Assembly (NCBI RefSeq): GCF_018408855.1
Contig: NZ_AP024322.1
Coordinates: forward strand, 2,356,001 to 2,420,000
DNA: 64,000 bases
Direction of reading: 5' to 3'
Source of the DNA: Caballeronia sp. NK8
Lineage (GTDB): Bacteria > Pseudomonadota > Gammaproteobacteria > Burkholderiales > Burkholderiaceae
Notes under the pieces: generated by a model
What the model saw: only the letters and a program-made list of their open reading frames with translations
The model's database searches: none
What the model was told of the DNA's origin: nothing
Shown: piece by piece, positions 19,303 to 28,941 of the stretch
Numbering within the stretch: the first letter of the stretch is position 1
How the letters are laid out: every line of letters begins with the position of its first letter
Translations under genes and position numbers: made by a program

Positions 19303-19691
19303 GGGGCGCTTATTATACGGGGCGCCCGCAACCCGCCTACCAGACTCGGCTTATTGCTGGCGGGCAATAGCGCAAGATTGACCGATCGCATCGATCGGGC
19401 TTGCGTGAGGGCGGCGGACCGGCCCGATCCACGTCGCGCTTGTCACGTCTCATATTCCGCTGCTATAATCGCGGGTTTCGAAGCTCCAAAATTGTTTGGA
19501 TTGAGCAGCTTCACGTCTTTTCCGGCTCTGGCCGGCGATGTTACAGAGGTTCTCGGGCAATCGTTCCCGGGATTTCAGATCAAAGGCAGCGCGCACCGAT
19601 CACCGCTTCCGGCCCCTGGCTGGACAGCCAAGTGAAGCCCGCTCCGGACAAGTGACAGCAGAATCAGCTGAAACAGGAAAAAGGAACCGTC
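19303..19691. other. murJ-rpsT divergent region with long rpsT leader
   Basis: The 389 bases hold the rpsT promoter and, after it, a leader of over 200 bases before the S20 start codon. No gene is recognised in it. Confidence 0.7.
19440..19469 (+). promoter_or_regulatory. Sigma-70 promoter of rpsT
   Basis: TTGTCA (19440-19445) and TATAAT (19464-19469) are separated by 18 bases. The expected transcription start is near 19476, leaving a leader of about 215 bases before rpsT. Confidence 0.75.
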
Positions 19692-19970
19692 ATGGCAAAT
19701 ACCGCACAAGCTCGCAAGCGCGCCCGTCAGGCCGCCAAGGCCAACTCGCACAACTCGGCGCTGCGCTCGAAGTTCCGCACGGCCATCAAGGCAGTTCGCA
19801 AGGCTATCGAAGCCGGCGATCAGACCAAGGCCGCCGAAGTGTTCAAGTCGTCGATCAAGACGATGGACATCATCGCGGACAAGAAGATCATCCACAAGAA
19901 CAAGGCCGCTCGTCACAAGAGCCGCCTGGCTGCAGCCATCAAGGGCCTGCAAGCCCCCGCTGCCCAGTAA
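19692..19970 (+). CDS. rpsT: 30S ribosomal protein S20
   Basis: The 92-residue, strongly basic protein has the S20 pattern: [33 protein letters not shown], and [19 protein letters not shown] near the end. It binds 16S rRNA in the small subunit. A GAAAAAGGAACC ribosome site precedes the ATG. Its promoter is clear at 19440-19469, and an intrinsic terminator lies about 105 bases after the stop, giving a single-gene unit with a long leader. Confidence 0.98.
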   Translation: MANTAQARKRARQAAKANSHNSALRSKFRTAIKAVRKAIEAGDQTKAAEVFKSSIKTMDIIADKKIIHKNKAARHKSRLAAAIKGLQAPAAQ

Positions 19971-20075
19971 TTCCGGCCCGCTTCCGGCGGGCGCTCTCCG
20001 GTTTTCGCGAGTTTCGCGAGGTTTCACAATCGGTGCGTTCGTCGAAGCAGCTTCCTGTTTCCGCTGCGCAGTAAC

Positions 20076-20103
20076 GAAAAAGCCCGCTTCGGCGGGCTTT
20101 TTT
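20076..20103. terminator. Bidirectional terminator between rpsT and the DUF3579 gene
   Basis: A-run, GCCCGC, TTCG loop, GCGGGC and a T-run form a compact stem that can stop both rpsT and the convergent DUF3579 gene. Confidence 0.88.
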
Positions 20104-20127
20104 GCGTCTGGGCCTGGTGTTACCGCC

Positions 20128-20463
20128 TCAACCCTGCTGCTGGGTCTGCGTGCCGTGATGCGGCGGCAGCTCGCACGCCTCGGTCACGAGGAGATCGTTG
20201 TCCTTCGCGAAATTGAGCACGAAATCGAAGGCCATCGGCTCGATGTCGCGCAGGCGCGAATCGACGATCACGACCTTGATGTCGCCGATCATGGTCGGAC
20301 GCACGTAGATGGAATATTGCAGGCGGGCGTTCGGCCCTTTCGCCTTGGGTCCGAAACTCGACATCACGCCGCACAGGCGTTCGGACCAGTCGCTCGGCCG
20401 AAACTTCCTTCCGCTCTTGGTGATGCCTTGTATGAAGTATTCGGTAGAGGATGATTCAGCCAT
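20128..20463 (-). CDS. DUF3579 domain protein
   Basis: The ATG at 20463 gives 111 residues beginning MAESSSTEYFIQGITKSGRKFRPSDW. It continues with ERLCGVMSSFGP, YSIYVRPTMIGDIKVVIVDSRL and EPMAFDFVLNFAKDNDL. This matches a conserved beta-proteobacterial family of unknown function (DUF3579) regularly found near rpsT and argF. The frame stays open upstream to 20757, but the added residues look like random arginine-rich translation. The protein appears soluble, with no signal or membrane segment. Confidence 0.85.
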   Translation of the reverse strand: MAESSSTEYFIQGITKSGRKFRPSDWSERLCGVMSSFGPKAKGPNARLQYSIYVRPTMIGDIKVVIVDSRLRDIEPMAFDFVLNFAKDNDLLVTEACELPPHHGTQTQQQG

Positions 20464-20991
20464 GTAGCAATACCTTTTGACGGCCGGTGACGCGCACCGG
20501 GACGCACATGCCTGACACAGGGAACCGCAAGGGCCGGCGCGCGAAAAGCGCCGGGCGGTCTTCGCGGGACGCGATTCTCTGGGAACCGGCCGCGCCCGCG
20601 ACAGGAATGGCGGACTCGACAGCACTGGGCAAGCCACCGCGGAATCGGAACGCGCGAAATCACGCCGACCGGATTCTTGCGAACCCTTCGCCGCAGAGCG
20701 CGTGAAACGGTGCTGAGTGTTGCAGAACTGTTGAAACGAGCGACCGCAATTATACATTAGCGGCCCCCTCTTGCGCAGCGCACACGGACATCGTGCGCGT
20801 CCATCGGGGATTTGCCGAAGCTGTCGGCCGTGCTGGCGCGGCCCACAGAGCCCTTTCTGCCAGCCTCGTCAAACATCGCAAAATCCTTTATGCTCAAATG
20901 CGATACCACCCACGACGGCGGCGCCGTCCGGCCCTGACCCAGCGCGCATGAGCGCGGCGAAGGCCGGTTCGAAGCCGCCGCTTGCGTTTTC
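20464..20991. other. Gene-free divergent region between the DUF3579 gene and argF
   Basis: These 528 bases contain no frame with convincing protein character. An AT-rich core at about 20745-20760 includes TATAAT read on the minus strand (TGTATAAT), a possible -10 element for the DUF3579 gene with a leader near 285 bases, but no good -35 partner is seen. Nothing else is recognised. Confidence 0.5.
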
Positions 20992-21921
20992 ATGACCGCC
21001 AAGAAAATTCGCCACTATCTTCAGTTCAAGGATTTTTCGCTCGACGACTACGAGTACGTGCTTGAACGCGCGCGCATCCTGAAGCGCAAGTTCAAGAACT
21101 ACGAGACCTATCATCCGCTGCACGACCGCACGCTCGCGATGATCTTCGAGAAGAGTTCGACGCGCACGCGTCTCTCGTTCGAAGCGGGCATCTTCCAGCT
21201 CGGCGGCCACGCGGTGTTCATGAACACGCGCGACACGCAGCTCGGACGCGGCGAGCCGATCGAGGATTCGGCGCAGGTCATCTCGCGCATGGTCGACATC
21301 ATCATGATCCGCACGTTCGGCCAGGACATCATCCAGCGCTTCGCGGAAAGCTCGCGCGTGCCGGTGATCAACGGCCTGACGAACGAATATCACCCGTGTC
21401 AGGTGCTCGCGGACATCTTCACGTTCTACGAGCATCGCGGGCCGATTCACGGCAAGACGGTCGCGTGGGTCGGCGACGCGAACAACATGCTCTACACGTG
21501 GATCGAGGCCGCGCAGATCCTCGGCTTCAAGTTGCGCCTCTCGACGCCGCTCGGCTACAAGCTCGATCCCGCGCTGGTCTCCGAGGACAGCAAACCATTC
21601 TACGAAGAGTTCGACGATCCGAACGACGCCTGCACGGGCGCCGATCTCGTCACCACGGACGTCTGGACCAGCATGGGTTACGAAGCCGAAAACGAAGCGC
21701 GCATGAAGGCGTTCGCGGACTATTGCGTCGACGCCGAGATGATGGCGCGCGCGAATCCCGATGCGCTTTTCATGCACTGCCTGCCCGCGCATCGCGGCGA
21801 GGAAGTGAGCGCGGACGTGATCGACGGTCCGCAGAGCGTCGTCTGGGACGAGGCGGAAAACCGTCTGCATGTCCAGAAGGCGCTGATGGAGTATCTCCTG
21901 CTCGGCAAACTGAATCACTGA
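20992..21921 (+). CDS. argF: Ornithine carbamoyltransferase
   Basis: The product has 309 residues. The carbamoyl-phosphate site STRTR lies at 56-60, NGLTNEYHPCQVLADI supplies the next conserved histidine and glutamine, and the ornithine-binding loop HCLP is at 262-265. The enzyme converts ornithine and carbamoyl phosphate to citrulline in arginine synthesis. argG follows about 150 bases downstream, after a hairpin terminator, so the two arginine genes may be separately transcribed. Confidence 0.97.
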   Translation: MTAKKIRHYLQFKDFSLDDYEYVLERARILKRKFKNYETYHPLHDRTLAMIFEKSSTRTRLSFEAGIFQLGGHAVFMNTRDTQLGRGEPIEDSAQVISRMVDIIMIRTFGQDIIQRFAESSRVPVINGLTNEYHPCQVLADIFTFYEHRGPIHGKTVAWVGDANNMLYTWIEAAQILGFKLRLSTPLGYKLDPALVSEDSKPFYEEFDDPNDACTGADLVTTDVWTSMGYEAENEARMKAFADYCVDAEMMARANPDALFMHCLPAHRGEEVSADVIDGPQSVVWDEAENRLHVQKALMEYLLLGKLNH

Positions 21922-21930
21922 GTCATCCCG

Positions 21931-21966
21931 GCCGCGCGTCCCAAATTTACGGAAGCGCGGCTTTTT
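21931..21966 (+). terminator. Probable terminator after argF
   Basis: GCCGCGC and GCGCGGC form a seven-base stem around a long loop, followed by TTTTT; it lies ten bases past the argF stop. Confidence 0.7.
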
Positions 21967-22072
21967 AATGTCAAAATAGCGTTTTTTCCGCGCTCTTCAT
22001 GCCCGTCGCGCGCCCGGCGGACGCGAAGCGGCGCACAACCGCCGCACCGGCTTTTCAGCACACGAGTTCACC

Positions 22073-23302
22073 ATGAGCGATATCAAGAAAGTCGTGCTCG
22101 CCTATTCGGGCGGTCTCGACACCTCCGTCATCCTGAAATGGTTGCAGGACAACTACGACGCCGAAGTCGTGACCTTCACGGCCGACATCGGCCAGGGCGA
22201 GGAACTGGAGCCTGCGCGCAAGAAGGCGCTGCAGCTCGGCATCAAGCAGGACAACATCTTCATCGAAGATCTGCGTGAAGAGTTCGTCCGCGATTTCGTG
22301 TTCCCGATGTTCCGCGCGAACACCATCTACGAAGGCGAGTATCTGCTCGGCACGTCGATCGCGCGTCCGCTGATCGCGAAACGCCAGATCGAGATCGCGC
22401 GCGCGACCGGCGCGCAGGCCGTCTCGCACGGCGCGACCGGCAAAGGCAACGATCAGGTCCGCTTCGAGCTCGGCTATTACTCGCTCGAACCGGGCATCAA
22501 GGTGATCGCGCCGTGGCGCGAATGGGACCTGCTCTCGCGCGAGAAGCTGCTCGCGTACGCGGAAAAGGCCGGCATTCCGATCGAAATGAAGCACAAGCAA
22601 GGCGGCGCGCCCTACTCGATGGACGCGAACCTGCTGCACATCTCGTTCGAAGGCCGCCATCTGGAAGACCCGAAGGCCGAAGCCGAAGCCGACATGTGGC
22701 GCTGGACCGTGTCGCCAGAAGAGGCGCCGGATCAGGCCGAGTACGTCGATATCGAATTCGAGAAGGGCGACCCCGTCGCGCTGAATGGCAAGCGCCTGTC
22801 GCCCGCCGACATGCTGACCGAGCTGAACCGTCTCGGCGGCAAGCACGGCATCGGCCGTCTGGATCTGGTCGAGAACCGCTACGTCGGCATGAAGTCGCGC
22901 GGCTGCTATGAAACGCCGGGCGGCACGATCATGCTGAAGGCGCATCGCGGCATCGAGTCGATCACGCTCGACCGCGAAGTGGCGCACCTGAAGGACGATC
23001 TGATGCCGCGTTACGCATCGCTGATCTACAACGGCTACTGGTGGAGCCCGGAGCGCCGCGCGCTGCAGGTGCTGATCGACCACACGCAGGAGAAGGTCAA
23101 CGGCTGGACGCGCGTGAAGCTCTACAAGGGCAGCGTGTCGGTCGTCGCGCGCGATTCGAAGGAAACGCTGTTCGACAAGACCATCGCGACGTTCGACGAC
23201 GACGGCGGCGCCTACGATCAGGCCGACGCCGGCGGCTTCATCAAGCTGAACGCGCTGCGCATGCGTATTGCCGAAAACGCGCGCCGCAAGCGCGGAGCGT
23301 AA
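22073..23302 (+). CDS. argG: Argininosuccinate synthase
   Basis: The product has 409 residues. The ATP-pyrophosphatase P-loop AYSGGLDTS lies at 10-18, followed by [29 protein letters not shown] and [15 protein letters not shown] sequence ([14 protein letters not shown]). All are typical of ArgG, which joins citrulline and aspartate to argininosuccinate. It follows argF, making this an arginine biosynthesis locus. A strong bidirectional terminator separates it from the convergent murB gene. Confidence 0.97.
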   Translation: MSDIKKVVLAYSGGLDTSVILKWLQDNYDAEVVTFTADIGQGEELEPARKKALQLGIKQDNIFIEDLREEFVRDFVFPMFRANTIYEGEYLLGTSIARPLIAKRQIEIARATGAQAVSHGATGKGNDQVRFELGYYSLEPGIKVIAPWREWDLLSREKLLAYAEKAGIPIEMKHKQGGAPYSMDANLLHISFEGRHLEDPKAEAEADMWRWTVSPEEAPDQAEYVDIEFEKGDPVALNGKRLSPADMLTELNRLGGKHGIGRLDLVENRYVGMKSRGCYETPGGTIMLKAHRGIESITLDREVAHLKDDLMPRYASLIYNGYWWSPERRALQVLIDHTQEKVNGWTRVKLYKGSVSVVARDSKETLFDKTIATFDDDGGAYDQADAGGFIKLNALRMRIAENARRKRGA

Positions 23303-23319
23303 TCTCCCGCGTCAGAAAC

Positions 23320-23356
23320 GAAAAAACCCGCCGGACTCTGGTTCGGCGGGTTTTTT
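23320..23356. terminator. Bidirectional terminator between argG and murB
   Basis: AAAAAACCCGCCG and CGGCGGGTTTTTT are perfect inverted halves around an 11-base loop, with A-run and T-run on either side, placed between two convergent genes. Confidence 0.92.
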
Positions 23357-23370
23357 CTGCGCGTCGGGAA

Positions 23371-24378
23371 TCAGAGGCAGACCGGTTCCATCTCCAGCTC
23401 GACGTCGAAGCGCGCCAGCACATCGCGCCTGATGGCTTCGGCCAGTTCGAGCACTTGCGCGCCCGTCGCGCCGCCGCGATTCACGAGCACGAGCGCTTGC
23501 CGGTCATGCACCGCCGCGCCGCCGATGCTGCGCCCTTTCCAGCCGCATCGGTCGATCAGCCAGCCCGCCGCTAGCTTCGCTTGCCCATCTGCCTGTGGAT
23601 ACGAGACGACGCCGGGTTCGCGCGCTTTCAACGTCTCGAACGCCGCCGCGCTCACCACCGGATTCTTGAAGAAACTGCCGGCATTGCCGAGCACGGTCCA
23701 GTCGGGCAGCTTGGCGCGGCGCACGGCGACGACCGCATCGAAAATGGCCTGCGCATCCGGTTTCGCGGCGCCTTCGAGCGCGCGCGCGACATCGGCGTAT
23801 TCGGCGCGCGGCGTCCACGCCTTCGGCAGCCGGAACACCACCGACGTGATCATGAAGCGCCCGCGCCCTGCCCGCTTGAAAAAGCTGTCGCGATAACCGA
23901 ACGCGCAGGCGGCGCGATCGAAGTCCACGCGTTCGCCGGTCGCGAGCTCGACCGCGCTGAGCCGCTCGAAGCGCTCGCCCATTTCGAGCCCGTATGCGCC
24001 GATGTTCTGAATCGGCGCCGCGCCGACCGTGCCCGGAATCAGCGCGAGGTTTTCGAGACCCGGCATGCCCTGTGCGAGCGTCCAGGCGACGAATTCGTGC
24101 CAGTTCTCGCCCGCGCCGGCTTCGACGAGCCATGCATCGCCGGTCTCGCCGATCACGCGTTTCCCGCCAATGGCGACGATCAGCGCGACGCCGTCGAAAT
24201 CGCGCGTCAGCACGATATTGCTGCCGCCGCCGAGCACGAGTTGCCGCATCTTCGCGATGCGCGCATCGGTGGCGAGCGCGACGGCAGCATCGACGGATTC
24301 GATGCGCAGGGCGTGGCGCGCGCGCACGTCGAAACCGAACGTGTTGTGCGTGAGCAGGGAGTATTCCGCGAGCAGCAT
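23371..24378 (-). CDS. murB: UDP-N-acetylenolpyruvoylglucosamine reductase
   Basis: The product has 335 residues, the long E. coli-type MurB, which reduces UDP-GlcNAc-enolpyruvate to UDP-MurNAc using NADPH and FAD. Seen are the opening [15 protein letters not shown], the FAD loop [10 protein letters not shown], the [19 protein letters not shown] motif with the YRDS active-site region, and [12 protein letters not shown]. The ending with the conserved glutamate (ELEMEPVCL) is intact. It is cytoplasmic and convergent with argG. Confidence 0.97.
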   Translation of the reverse strand: MLLAEYSLLTHNTFGFDVRARHALRIESVDAAVALATDARIAKMRQLVLGGGSNIVLTRDFDGVALIVAIGGKRVIGETGDAWLVEAGAGENWHEFVAWTLAQGMPGLENLALIPGTVGAAPIQNIGAYGLEMGERFERLSAVELATGERVDFDRAACAFGYRDSFFKRAGRGRFMITSVVFRLPKAWTPRAEYADVARALEGAAKPDAQAIFDAVVAVRRAKLPDWTVLGNAGSFFKNPVVSAAAFETLKAREPGVVSYPQADGQAKLAAGWLIDRCGWKGRSIGGAAVHDRQALVLVNRGGATGAQVLELAEAIRRDVLARFDVELEMEPVCL

Positions 24379-24499
24379 GTGATCAGGCAGGTTTGGGGAA
24401 AACCGGGGCGCGTCGGTAGAATGACGCCAGGTCCGTGATTATAGCGATTGCGCGAGCCGCGCCCGACGCGCGCTCGCCTCAATGAAGGAGAATGACAAG

Positions 24500-24985
24500 A
24501 TGCCATCGTTTGACGTCGTCAGCGAAGCAAACATGATCGAAGTGAAGAACGCGATCGAGCAGTCGAACAAGGAAATTTCCACGCGCTTCGACTTCAAGGG
24601 TTCGGATTCACGCGTCGAGCAGAAGGAGCGCGAACTCACGCTCTACGCCGACGACGATTTCAAGCTCGGCCAGGTCAAGGACGTTCTGCTGAACAAGCTG
24701 GCCAAGCGCAGCGTGGACGTGCGTTTTCTCGACTACGGCAAGCAGGAAAAAATCGGCGGCGACAAGCTGAAGCAGGTCGTCACGGTGAAGAAAGGCGTGT
24801 CGGGCGATCTGGCGAAGAAGATCGTCAAGATCGTGAAGGACAGCAAGATCAAGGTGCAGGCGAGCATTCAGGGCGACGCGGTGCGCGTGCAAGGCACCAA
24901 GCGCGACGACCTGCAAAGCGCGATTGCGCTGCTGAAGAAGGAAGTCACGGATACGCCGCTCGTCTTCAACAACTTCCGCGACTGA
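24500..24985 (+). CDS. yajQ: YajQ-family nucleotide-binding protein
   Basis: The ATG at 24500, about ten bases behind a perfect GAAGGAG site, gives 161 residues starting [50 protein letters not shown] and the C-terminal [27 protein letters not shown] are diagnostic. YajQ has two ferredoxin-like folds. Homologues such as XC_3703 of Xanthomonas bind cyclic-di-GMP and influence virulence gene expression; whether this one does is inference. It stands alone, diverging from murB, with a terminator behind it. Confidence 0.95.
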   Translation: MPSFDVVSEANMIEVKNAIEQSNKEISTRFDFKGSDSRVEQKERELTLYADDDFKLGQVKDVLLNKLAKRSVDVRFLDYGKQEKIGGDKLKQVVTVKKGVSGDLAKKIVKIVKDSKIKVQASIQGDAVRVQGTKRDDLQSAIALLKKEVTDTPLVFNNFRD

Positions 24986-25005
24986 TTCGCTGCCGCTTCA
25001 GAAGT

Positions 25006-25042
25006 AAAAAAGCCGTTCCGGTTTGTCTCGGAACGGCTTTTT
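25006..25042. terminator. Bidirectional terminator between yajQ and plsY
   Basis: AAAAAGCCGTTCCG and CGGAACGGCTTTTT form a 14-base inverted repeat around an eight-base loop, between two convergent genes. Confidence 0.93.
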
Positions 25043-25045
25043 GCT

Positions 25046-25681
25046 TTATTCGGCCGCCTGCGCCGCCTTTTTCTTCTCGCCGATGCGGCTTTCCTGCCCC
25101 GCCAGCAACTTCGAGATATTGGCGCGATGCCGCCAGATGAGCAGCAGGCTCATCGCCAGCACGGCGAGCGAGATGCGGCTCGGCCCGAACAGAAAGACCT
25201 GAAAGAACGGCGCGAACACGGCCGCGACGAGCGCCGCCAGCGACGAATAGCGGAAGAAGAATGCGATGATGACCCACGTGAGCAGCGTCGCGAGTCCAAG
25301 CGCCGGATGGATCGCGAGCAGCACGCCCGCCGCCGTCGCGACGCCCTTGCCGCCCTGGAACCTGAAGAAGACCGGATACAAATGCCCGAGGAACACGGCA
25401 ATCGCAGCGAGCGCGGTGGCCGTGTTGATGTCCGCCGGACTCCAGCCGAAACTCGCGCCGAAATGAACGACGACCCACACGGGCAGCCAGCCCTTGAACG
25501 CATCTCCGATCAGCGTGAGGATCGCGGCCTTCTTGTTGCCGGTGCGCAGCACGTTGGTCGCGCCGGGATTGCCCGAGCCGTACGAGCGAGGATCGGCAAG
25601 GCCCATCGCGTGACTCACGACGACGGCGAATGAAATCGAGCCGATCAGATAGGACACGACGGCGACGATCAGAAAGATCAT
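25046..25681 (-). CDS. plsY: Acyl-phosphate:glycerol-3-phosphate acyltransferase PlsY
   Basis: The 211-residue membrane protein has about five hydrophobic helices. The three PlsY motifs are visible: [12 protein letters not shown] (about 35-46), the G-rich [16 protein letters not shown] (about 104-119), and a final loop near [20 protein letters not shown]. The enzyme transfers the acyl group from acyl-phosphate to glycerol-3-phosphate, the first step of phospholipid synthesis. The C-terminus is lysine/alanine-rich. It lies downstream of ybaK on the same strand. Confidence 0.97.
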   Translation of the reverse strand: MIFLIVAVVSYLIGSISFAVVVSHAMGLADPRSYGSGNPGATNVLRTGNKKAAILTLIGDAFKGWLPVWVVVHFGASFGWSPADINTATALAAIAVFLGHLYPVFFRFQGGKGVATAAGVLLAIHPALGLATLLTWVIIAFFFRYSSLAALVAAVFAPFFQVFLFGPSRISLAVLAMSLLLIWRHRANISKLLAGQESRIGEKKKAAQAAE

Positions 25682-25717
25682 GATGTTTTTGCGGTGGTAG
25701 CGGGAGCGGAACGCATT

Positions 25718-26209
25718 CTAATCGACGCTCGCGCACTGCACGGGCTTTGCGTCGAGCAGTTGCGTCAGAACGGACGGTTTCAGGCTGACGAGATAGCCGC
25801 GCCGCCCGCCGTTCAGATAAATCAGGTCGAGATCGAGAATGCTCGATTCGACGTACACCGGCATCGCCTTCTTCGTGCCGAACGGCGAGGTTCCGCCCAC
25901 GAGGAAGCCCGAGTGCCGGTTCGCCACTTCGGGCTTGCACGGCTCGATGCGTTTCGCGCCCGTCTGCCGCGCGAGGTTCTTGGTGGACACGGTGCGATCG
26001 CCGTGCATGAGGACGATCAGCGGCTTCGCGTGATCGTCCTCCATCACGAGCGTCTTGACGACGCGATGCTCGTCCACGCCGAGCTGACGCGCGGATTCTT
26101 CCGTGCCGCCGTGCTCGACATAATCGTAAGGATGTTCGCCGAACGCCACCTTGTGGCGGCGCAGGAACTGCGTCGCGGGCGTTTCGGATACGTGTTTGGC
26201 TTTCGACAT
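25718..26209 (-). CDS. ybaK: Cys-tRNA(Pro)/Cys-tRNA(Cys) deacylase YbaK/EbsC
   Basis: The product has 163 residues. The YbaK editing fold is recognised by TPATQFLRRHKVAFGEHPYDY, the catalytic-lysine region HRVVKTLVMEDD, and the GYLVGG-type loop SGFLVGGTSPFGTKKAMPVYVE. It hydrolyses cysteine wrongly attached to tRNA-Pro. It lies upstream of plsY and 76 bases downstream of xerD on the same strand, so it may share a transcript with either. Confidence 0.95.
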   Translation of the reverse strand: MSKAKHVSETPATQFLRRHKVAFGEHPYDYVEHGGTEESARQLGVDEHRVVKTLVMEDDHAKPLIVLMHGDRTVSTKNLARQTGAKRIEPCKPEVANRHSGFLVGGTSPFGTKKAMPVYVESSILDLDLIYLNGGRRGYLVSLKPSVLTQLLDAKPVQCASVD

Positions 26210-26285
26210 GGACGCATTGTAACGAGTGCGCGCGCGTGAGAGGCCGTGGCACGATCGTTCGCGAATGAAACGCTACGTCACGTTT

Positions 26286-27215
26286 TCACCCGCGCGGATG
26301 ATGCTCGCGATGCAGCTTGTGCAGACGCTCGCGCGCGACGTGCGTATAGATCTGCGTCGTCGAGATGTCCGAGTGCCCGAGCAGCAATTGCACGACGCGC
26401 AGGTCCGCGCCGTGATTGAGCAGATGCGTCGCGAACGCGTGACGCAGCGTGTGCGGCGAGAGCGGCGCGTGCACGCCGCCCTTCAGCGCATGGCGCTTGA
26501 TGATGTTCCAGAATTGCTGGCGCGTCATGCCTTCGCCGCGCGTGGTGACGAAAAGCGCATCGGCTGCGCGCGCGCCGAGCAGCGCCGGGCGGGCTTCGCG
26601 CAGATAGCGTTCGAGCCACGCATGCGCCGTCTCTCCGAACGGAATCAGGCGCTCTTTCGAGCCCTTGCCCATCACGCGCACGACGCCCTCGTTGAGGCCG
26701 ACCTCGACCGTCTTGAGCGTGACCAGTTCGGTGACGCGCAGGCCGCTCGCGTACATCAGCTCGAGCATCGTGCGGTCGCGCAGGCCGAGCGGCGTCTCGA
26801 TGTCGGGCGCGCCGAGCAGCGCTTCGACCTGCGTTTCGTTGAGCGTCGACGGAAAACGCGGCGGCTGCCGCGCCGAACGCAGCTTCAGCGTCGGATCGGC
26901 GGTGGTGCGGTGCTCGCGCAAGGCCCACGCGTAGTAACGTCGGAACACGGACAGACGCCGGTTCGCCGAGGTCGCCTTGTCGCCGCGGCGCGCGGCCATG
27001 TAGCCGTTCATGTCGGCCTCGACGGCGAAATCGATCGACGCGCCGCGCGTCTTGCCGAGCCATTCCGCGAAAAGCTTGAGATCGCGCCGGTACGCTTCGA
27101 GCGAGTTTTTCGCGAGCCCGTGTTCGAGCCAGAGCGCATCGCAGAAGAGATCGATCGAGTCGTGGCTCGCGGTGAGTTCCGGCGTTTGTATTGCTTCAGT
27201 CGTTGCGCTCGTCAT
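26286..27215 (-). CDS. xerD: Site-specific tyrosine recombinase XerD
   Basis: The product has 309 residues. The core-binding domain (about 18-105) is followed by the catalytic domain with the complete set R160 (ASGLRVTEL), K184, H255 and R258 (HTLRHAF), H281 (LLGHSD) and nucleophile Y290 (QIYTHV). XerD with XerC resolves chromosome dimers at dif during division. Sequence features such as PSTLNETQVEALL and the closing LHREHHPRG fit XerD better than XerC. Its ATG overlaps the ogt stop by four bases, so it is the distal gene of queG-ogt-xerD. Confidence 0.96.
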   Translation of the reverse strand: MTSATTEAIQTPELTASHDSIDLFCDALWLEHGLAKNSLEAYRRDLKLFAEWLGKTRGASIDFAVEADMNGYMAARRGDKATSANRRLSVFRRYYAWALREHRTTADPTLKLRSARQPPRFPSTLNETQVEALLGAPDIETPLGLRDRTMLELMYASGLRVTELVTLKTVEVGLNEGVVRVMGKGSKERLIPFGETAHAWLERYLREARPALLGARAADALFVTTRGEGMTRQQFWNIIKRHALKGGVHAPLSPHTLRHAFATHLLNHGADLRVVQLLLGHSDISTTQIYTHVARERLHKLHREHHPRG

Positions 27216-27694
27216 GCGATCGATACACCTTCATGCGCCAGCAGCCAGCGCTTCACATTGCGATAAAAACCCTCGCCGGGATGATGCGCGAAGCCGCCGA
27301 TCCCGCCCGATGCCACTACCCGGTGGCACGGTATCACGATCGGCAGCGGATTGGAGCCGCACGCCTGCCCGACCGCGCGCGGCACGCTGCCGATCTCGCG
27401 CGCAAGCTGCCCGTAGGTCCAGACGTGCCCCGCCGCGATGCCTGAAATGCCCTGCCACACGCGCTGCTGAAACGCGGTGCCACGGATCGCGAGCGGCAGG
27501 TCGAAGCGCATCGACGGCGTGTCGAAGTAACGACGGATCTGCGCGGCGGCGTCGCGGGCGAGCGGCGTTTGCGGCTCGACGCTGTAGACATCGTCGGGCA
27601 GATAAACGATCTCGCGCACCGCCTGCGCATCGGCGCGAATGCCGACTTTGCCGAACGGCGCGTCGATCACGGCATCGAATGGAATGGTCTTCAT
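27212..27694 (-). CDS. ogt: Methylated-DNA--[protein]-cysteine S-methyltransferase
   Basis: The ATG at 27694 gives 160 residues and overlaps the queG stop (ATGA). The helix-turn-helix and active site are complete: AFQQRVWQGISGI, VWTYGQLAREIG, ACGSNPLPIVIPCHRVV with acceptor C123, and GIGGFAHHPG. The enzyme removes alkyl groups from O6-alkylguanine by suicide transfer. It is the short Ogt type without the Ada regulatory domain. A start six codons upstream is possible but lies inside queG. Confidence 0.95.
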   Translation of the reverse strand: MKTIPFDAVIDAPFGKVGIRADAQAVREIVYLPDDVYSVEPQTPLARDAAAQIRRYFDTPSMRFDLPLAIRGTAFQQRVWQGISGIAAGHVWTYGQLAREIGSVPRAVGQACGSNPLPIVIPCHRVVASGGIGGFAHHPGEGFYRNVKRWLLAHEGVSIA

Positions 27695-28923
27695 GATTGC
27701 TCCAGCGCCCACCGAACGTGTTCGCGGACGAGTTCGGACGAGTCATCTTCACGCGCGCGCAACGCGTCGACGATAGCCTCGCGTTCGCCTGCATCGAGCG
27801 CGGAGGAACGCAACGCATTGCCCATCCCGACCGCGATATTGCGCAGCCACCGCTCATGCCCGATGCGCCGGATCGCGCTGCCCTGCATGCGGGTGTCGAA
27901 ATCGTCGGCGCTCCATGCGAACAGGTCGACCAGCGTCGCGCGATCGAGCCCATGCCGCACGTCGAAATCCGCGACGGGCGCGGCCTGCGCGAACTTGTTC
28001 CACGGACAGACCAGCTGGCAATCGTCGCAGCCATACACGCGATTGCCGATCAGCGGACGCAGCGCTTCGGGAATGCTGCCGTGCAGTTCGATCGTCAGAT
28101 ACGAGATGCAGCGCCGCGCATCGACGCGATACGGCGCGACGATCGCACCGGTCGGACATGCGCCGATGCAGCGCGTGCACTGCCCGCAATGCGCGCCGTC
28201 CTGCTCGGGATGCGGATCGACGGGCAGCGGGACATCGACGAAGATTTCGCCGAGAAAGAACAGCGATCCGGCATCGCGATCGAGCAGCAGCGTGTGCTTG
28301 CCGCGCCAGCCGTTGCCCGCCTTCTGCGCGAGCGCGACTTCCAGCACCGGCGCGGAATCCGTGAACGCGCGATGCCCGAACGGCCCGATCTCGCTTTCGA
28401 TGCGTTCCGCCAGTTGCTGCAGACGATTGCGCATGACCTTGTGATAATCGCGGCCGCGCGCATAGATGGAGACCATCGCCTGCGATGGCTTCGCGAGCCG
28501 CGACCATTCGATCGCGCGCCAGTCGTTCTTCTGACCATCGGCTGTCGCGACACTTTCATCGCCCTGTTTCGCGAGCGTGCGCGCCGGCAGATAGGCCATG
28601 CGCGCGGTGATAACACGTCGCGTCCCGGCCACAAGCTCGGCCGGTCTTGCGCGTTTCATCCCATGTTTGGCCATATAATCCATTTCGCCGTGATAGCCTG
28701 CTTCCAGCCAGTCATTCAGGCCTTTCTCGGCATCCGTCAGGTCGATATCACTGAAGCCGACGGCACCAAACCCTAACTCGCGCCCCCACGCCTTGATGCG
28801 TTGCGCGAGCTCCGCCAGCGCGTTTTCATCGAATTCGATGACGCGAGACTCTGAGACGGACTCAGCGGCGGCGTCGCTGGACGCGGTCGTGATTTCAACG
28901 GAATGTTCCGGCAATCGGTTCAT
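27691..28923 (-). CDS. queG: Epoxyqueuosine reductase
   Basis: The ATG at 28923 gives 410 residues; a GTG one codon earlier is possible. The corrinoid-binding N-terminal domain (GREL GFGAVGFSDIDL, GYHGEMDYMAKHGMKRA, RVITARMAYLP) is followed by two 4Fe-4S motifs (CGQCTRCIGACPTGAI and CDDCQLVCPWNKFA) and C-terminal HEAT-like repeats. QueG performs the last step of queuosine synthesis in tRNA wobble positions. The start is only 18 bases from the divergent tsaE start, so regulatory DNA must lie inside the neighbouring coding sequence. It heads the queG-ogt-xerD unit. Confidence 0.96.
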   Translation of the reverse strand: MNRLPEHSVEITTASSDAAAESVSESRVIEFDENALAELAQRIKAWGRELGFGAVGFSDIDLTDAEKGLNDWLEAGYHGEMDYMAKHGMKRARPAELVAGTRRVITARMAYLPARTLAKQGDESVATADGQKNDWRAIEWSRLAKPSQAMVSIYARGRDYHKVMRNRLQQLAERIESEIGPFGHRAFTDSAPVLEVALAQKAGNGWRGKHTLLLDRDAGSLFFLGEIFVDVPLPVDPHPEQDGAHCGQCTRCIGACPTGAIVAPYRVDARRCISYLTIELHGSIPEALRPLIGNRVYGCDDCQLVCPWNKFAQAAPVADFDVRHGLDRATLVDLFAWSADDFDTRMQGSAIRRIGHERWLRNIAVGMGNALRSSALDAGEREAIVDALRAREDDSSELVREHVRWALEQS

Positions 28924-28941
28924 CACGACATTTTACGAGCA

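Noticed and set aside
20487..20705. 72-codon frame in the DUF3579-argF gap
   Set aside because: No ribosome site, arginine/serine-rich composition, no recognised family.
26286..27215. Integrase of a genomic island
   Set aside because: The tyrosine recombinase matches XerD and is coupled to ogt and queG; no attachment repeats or cargo are seen.
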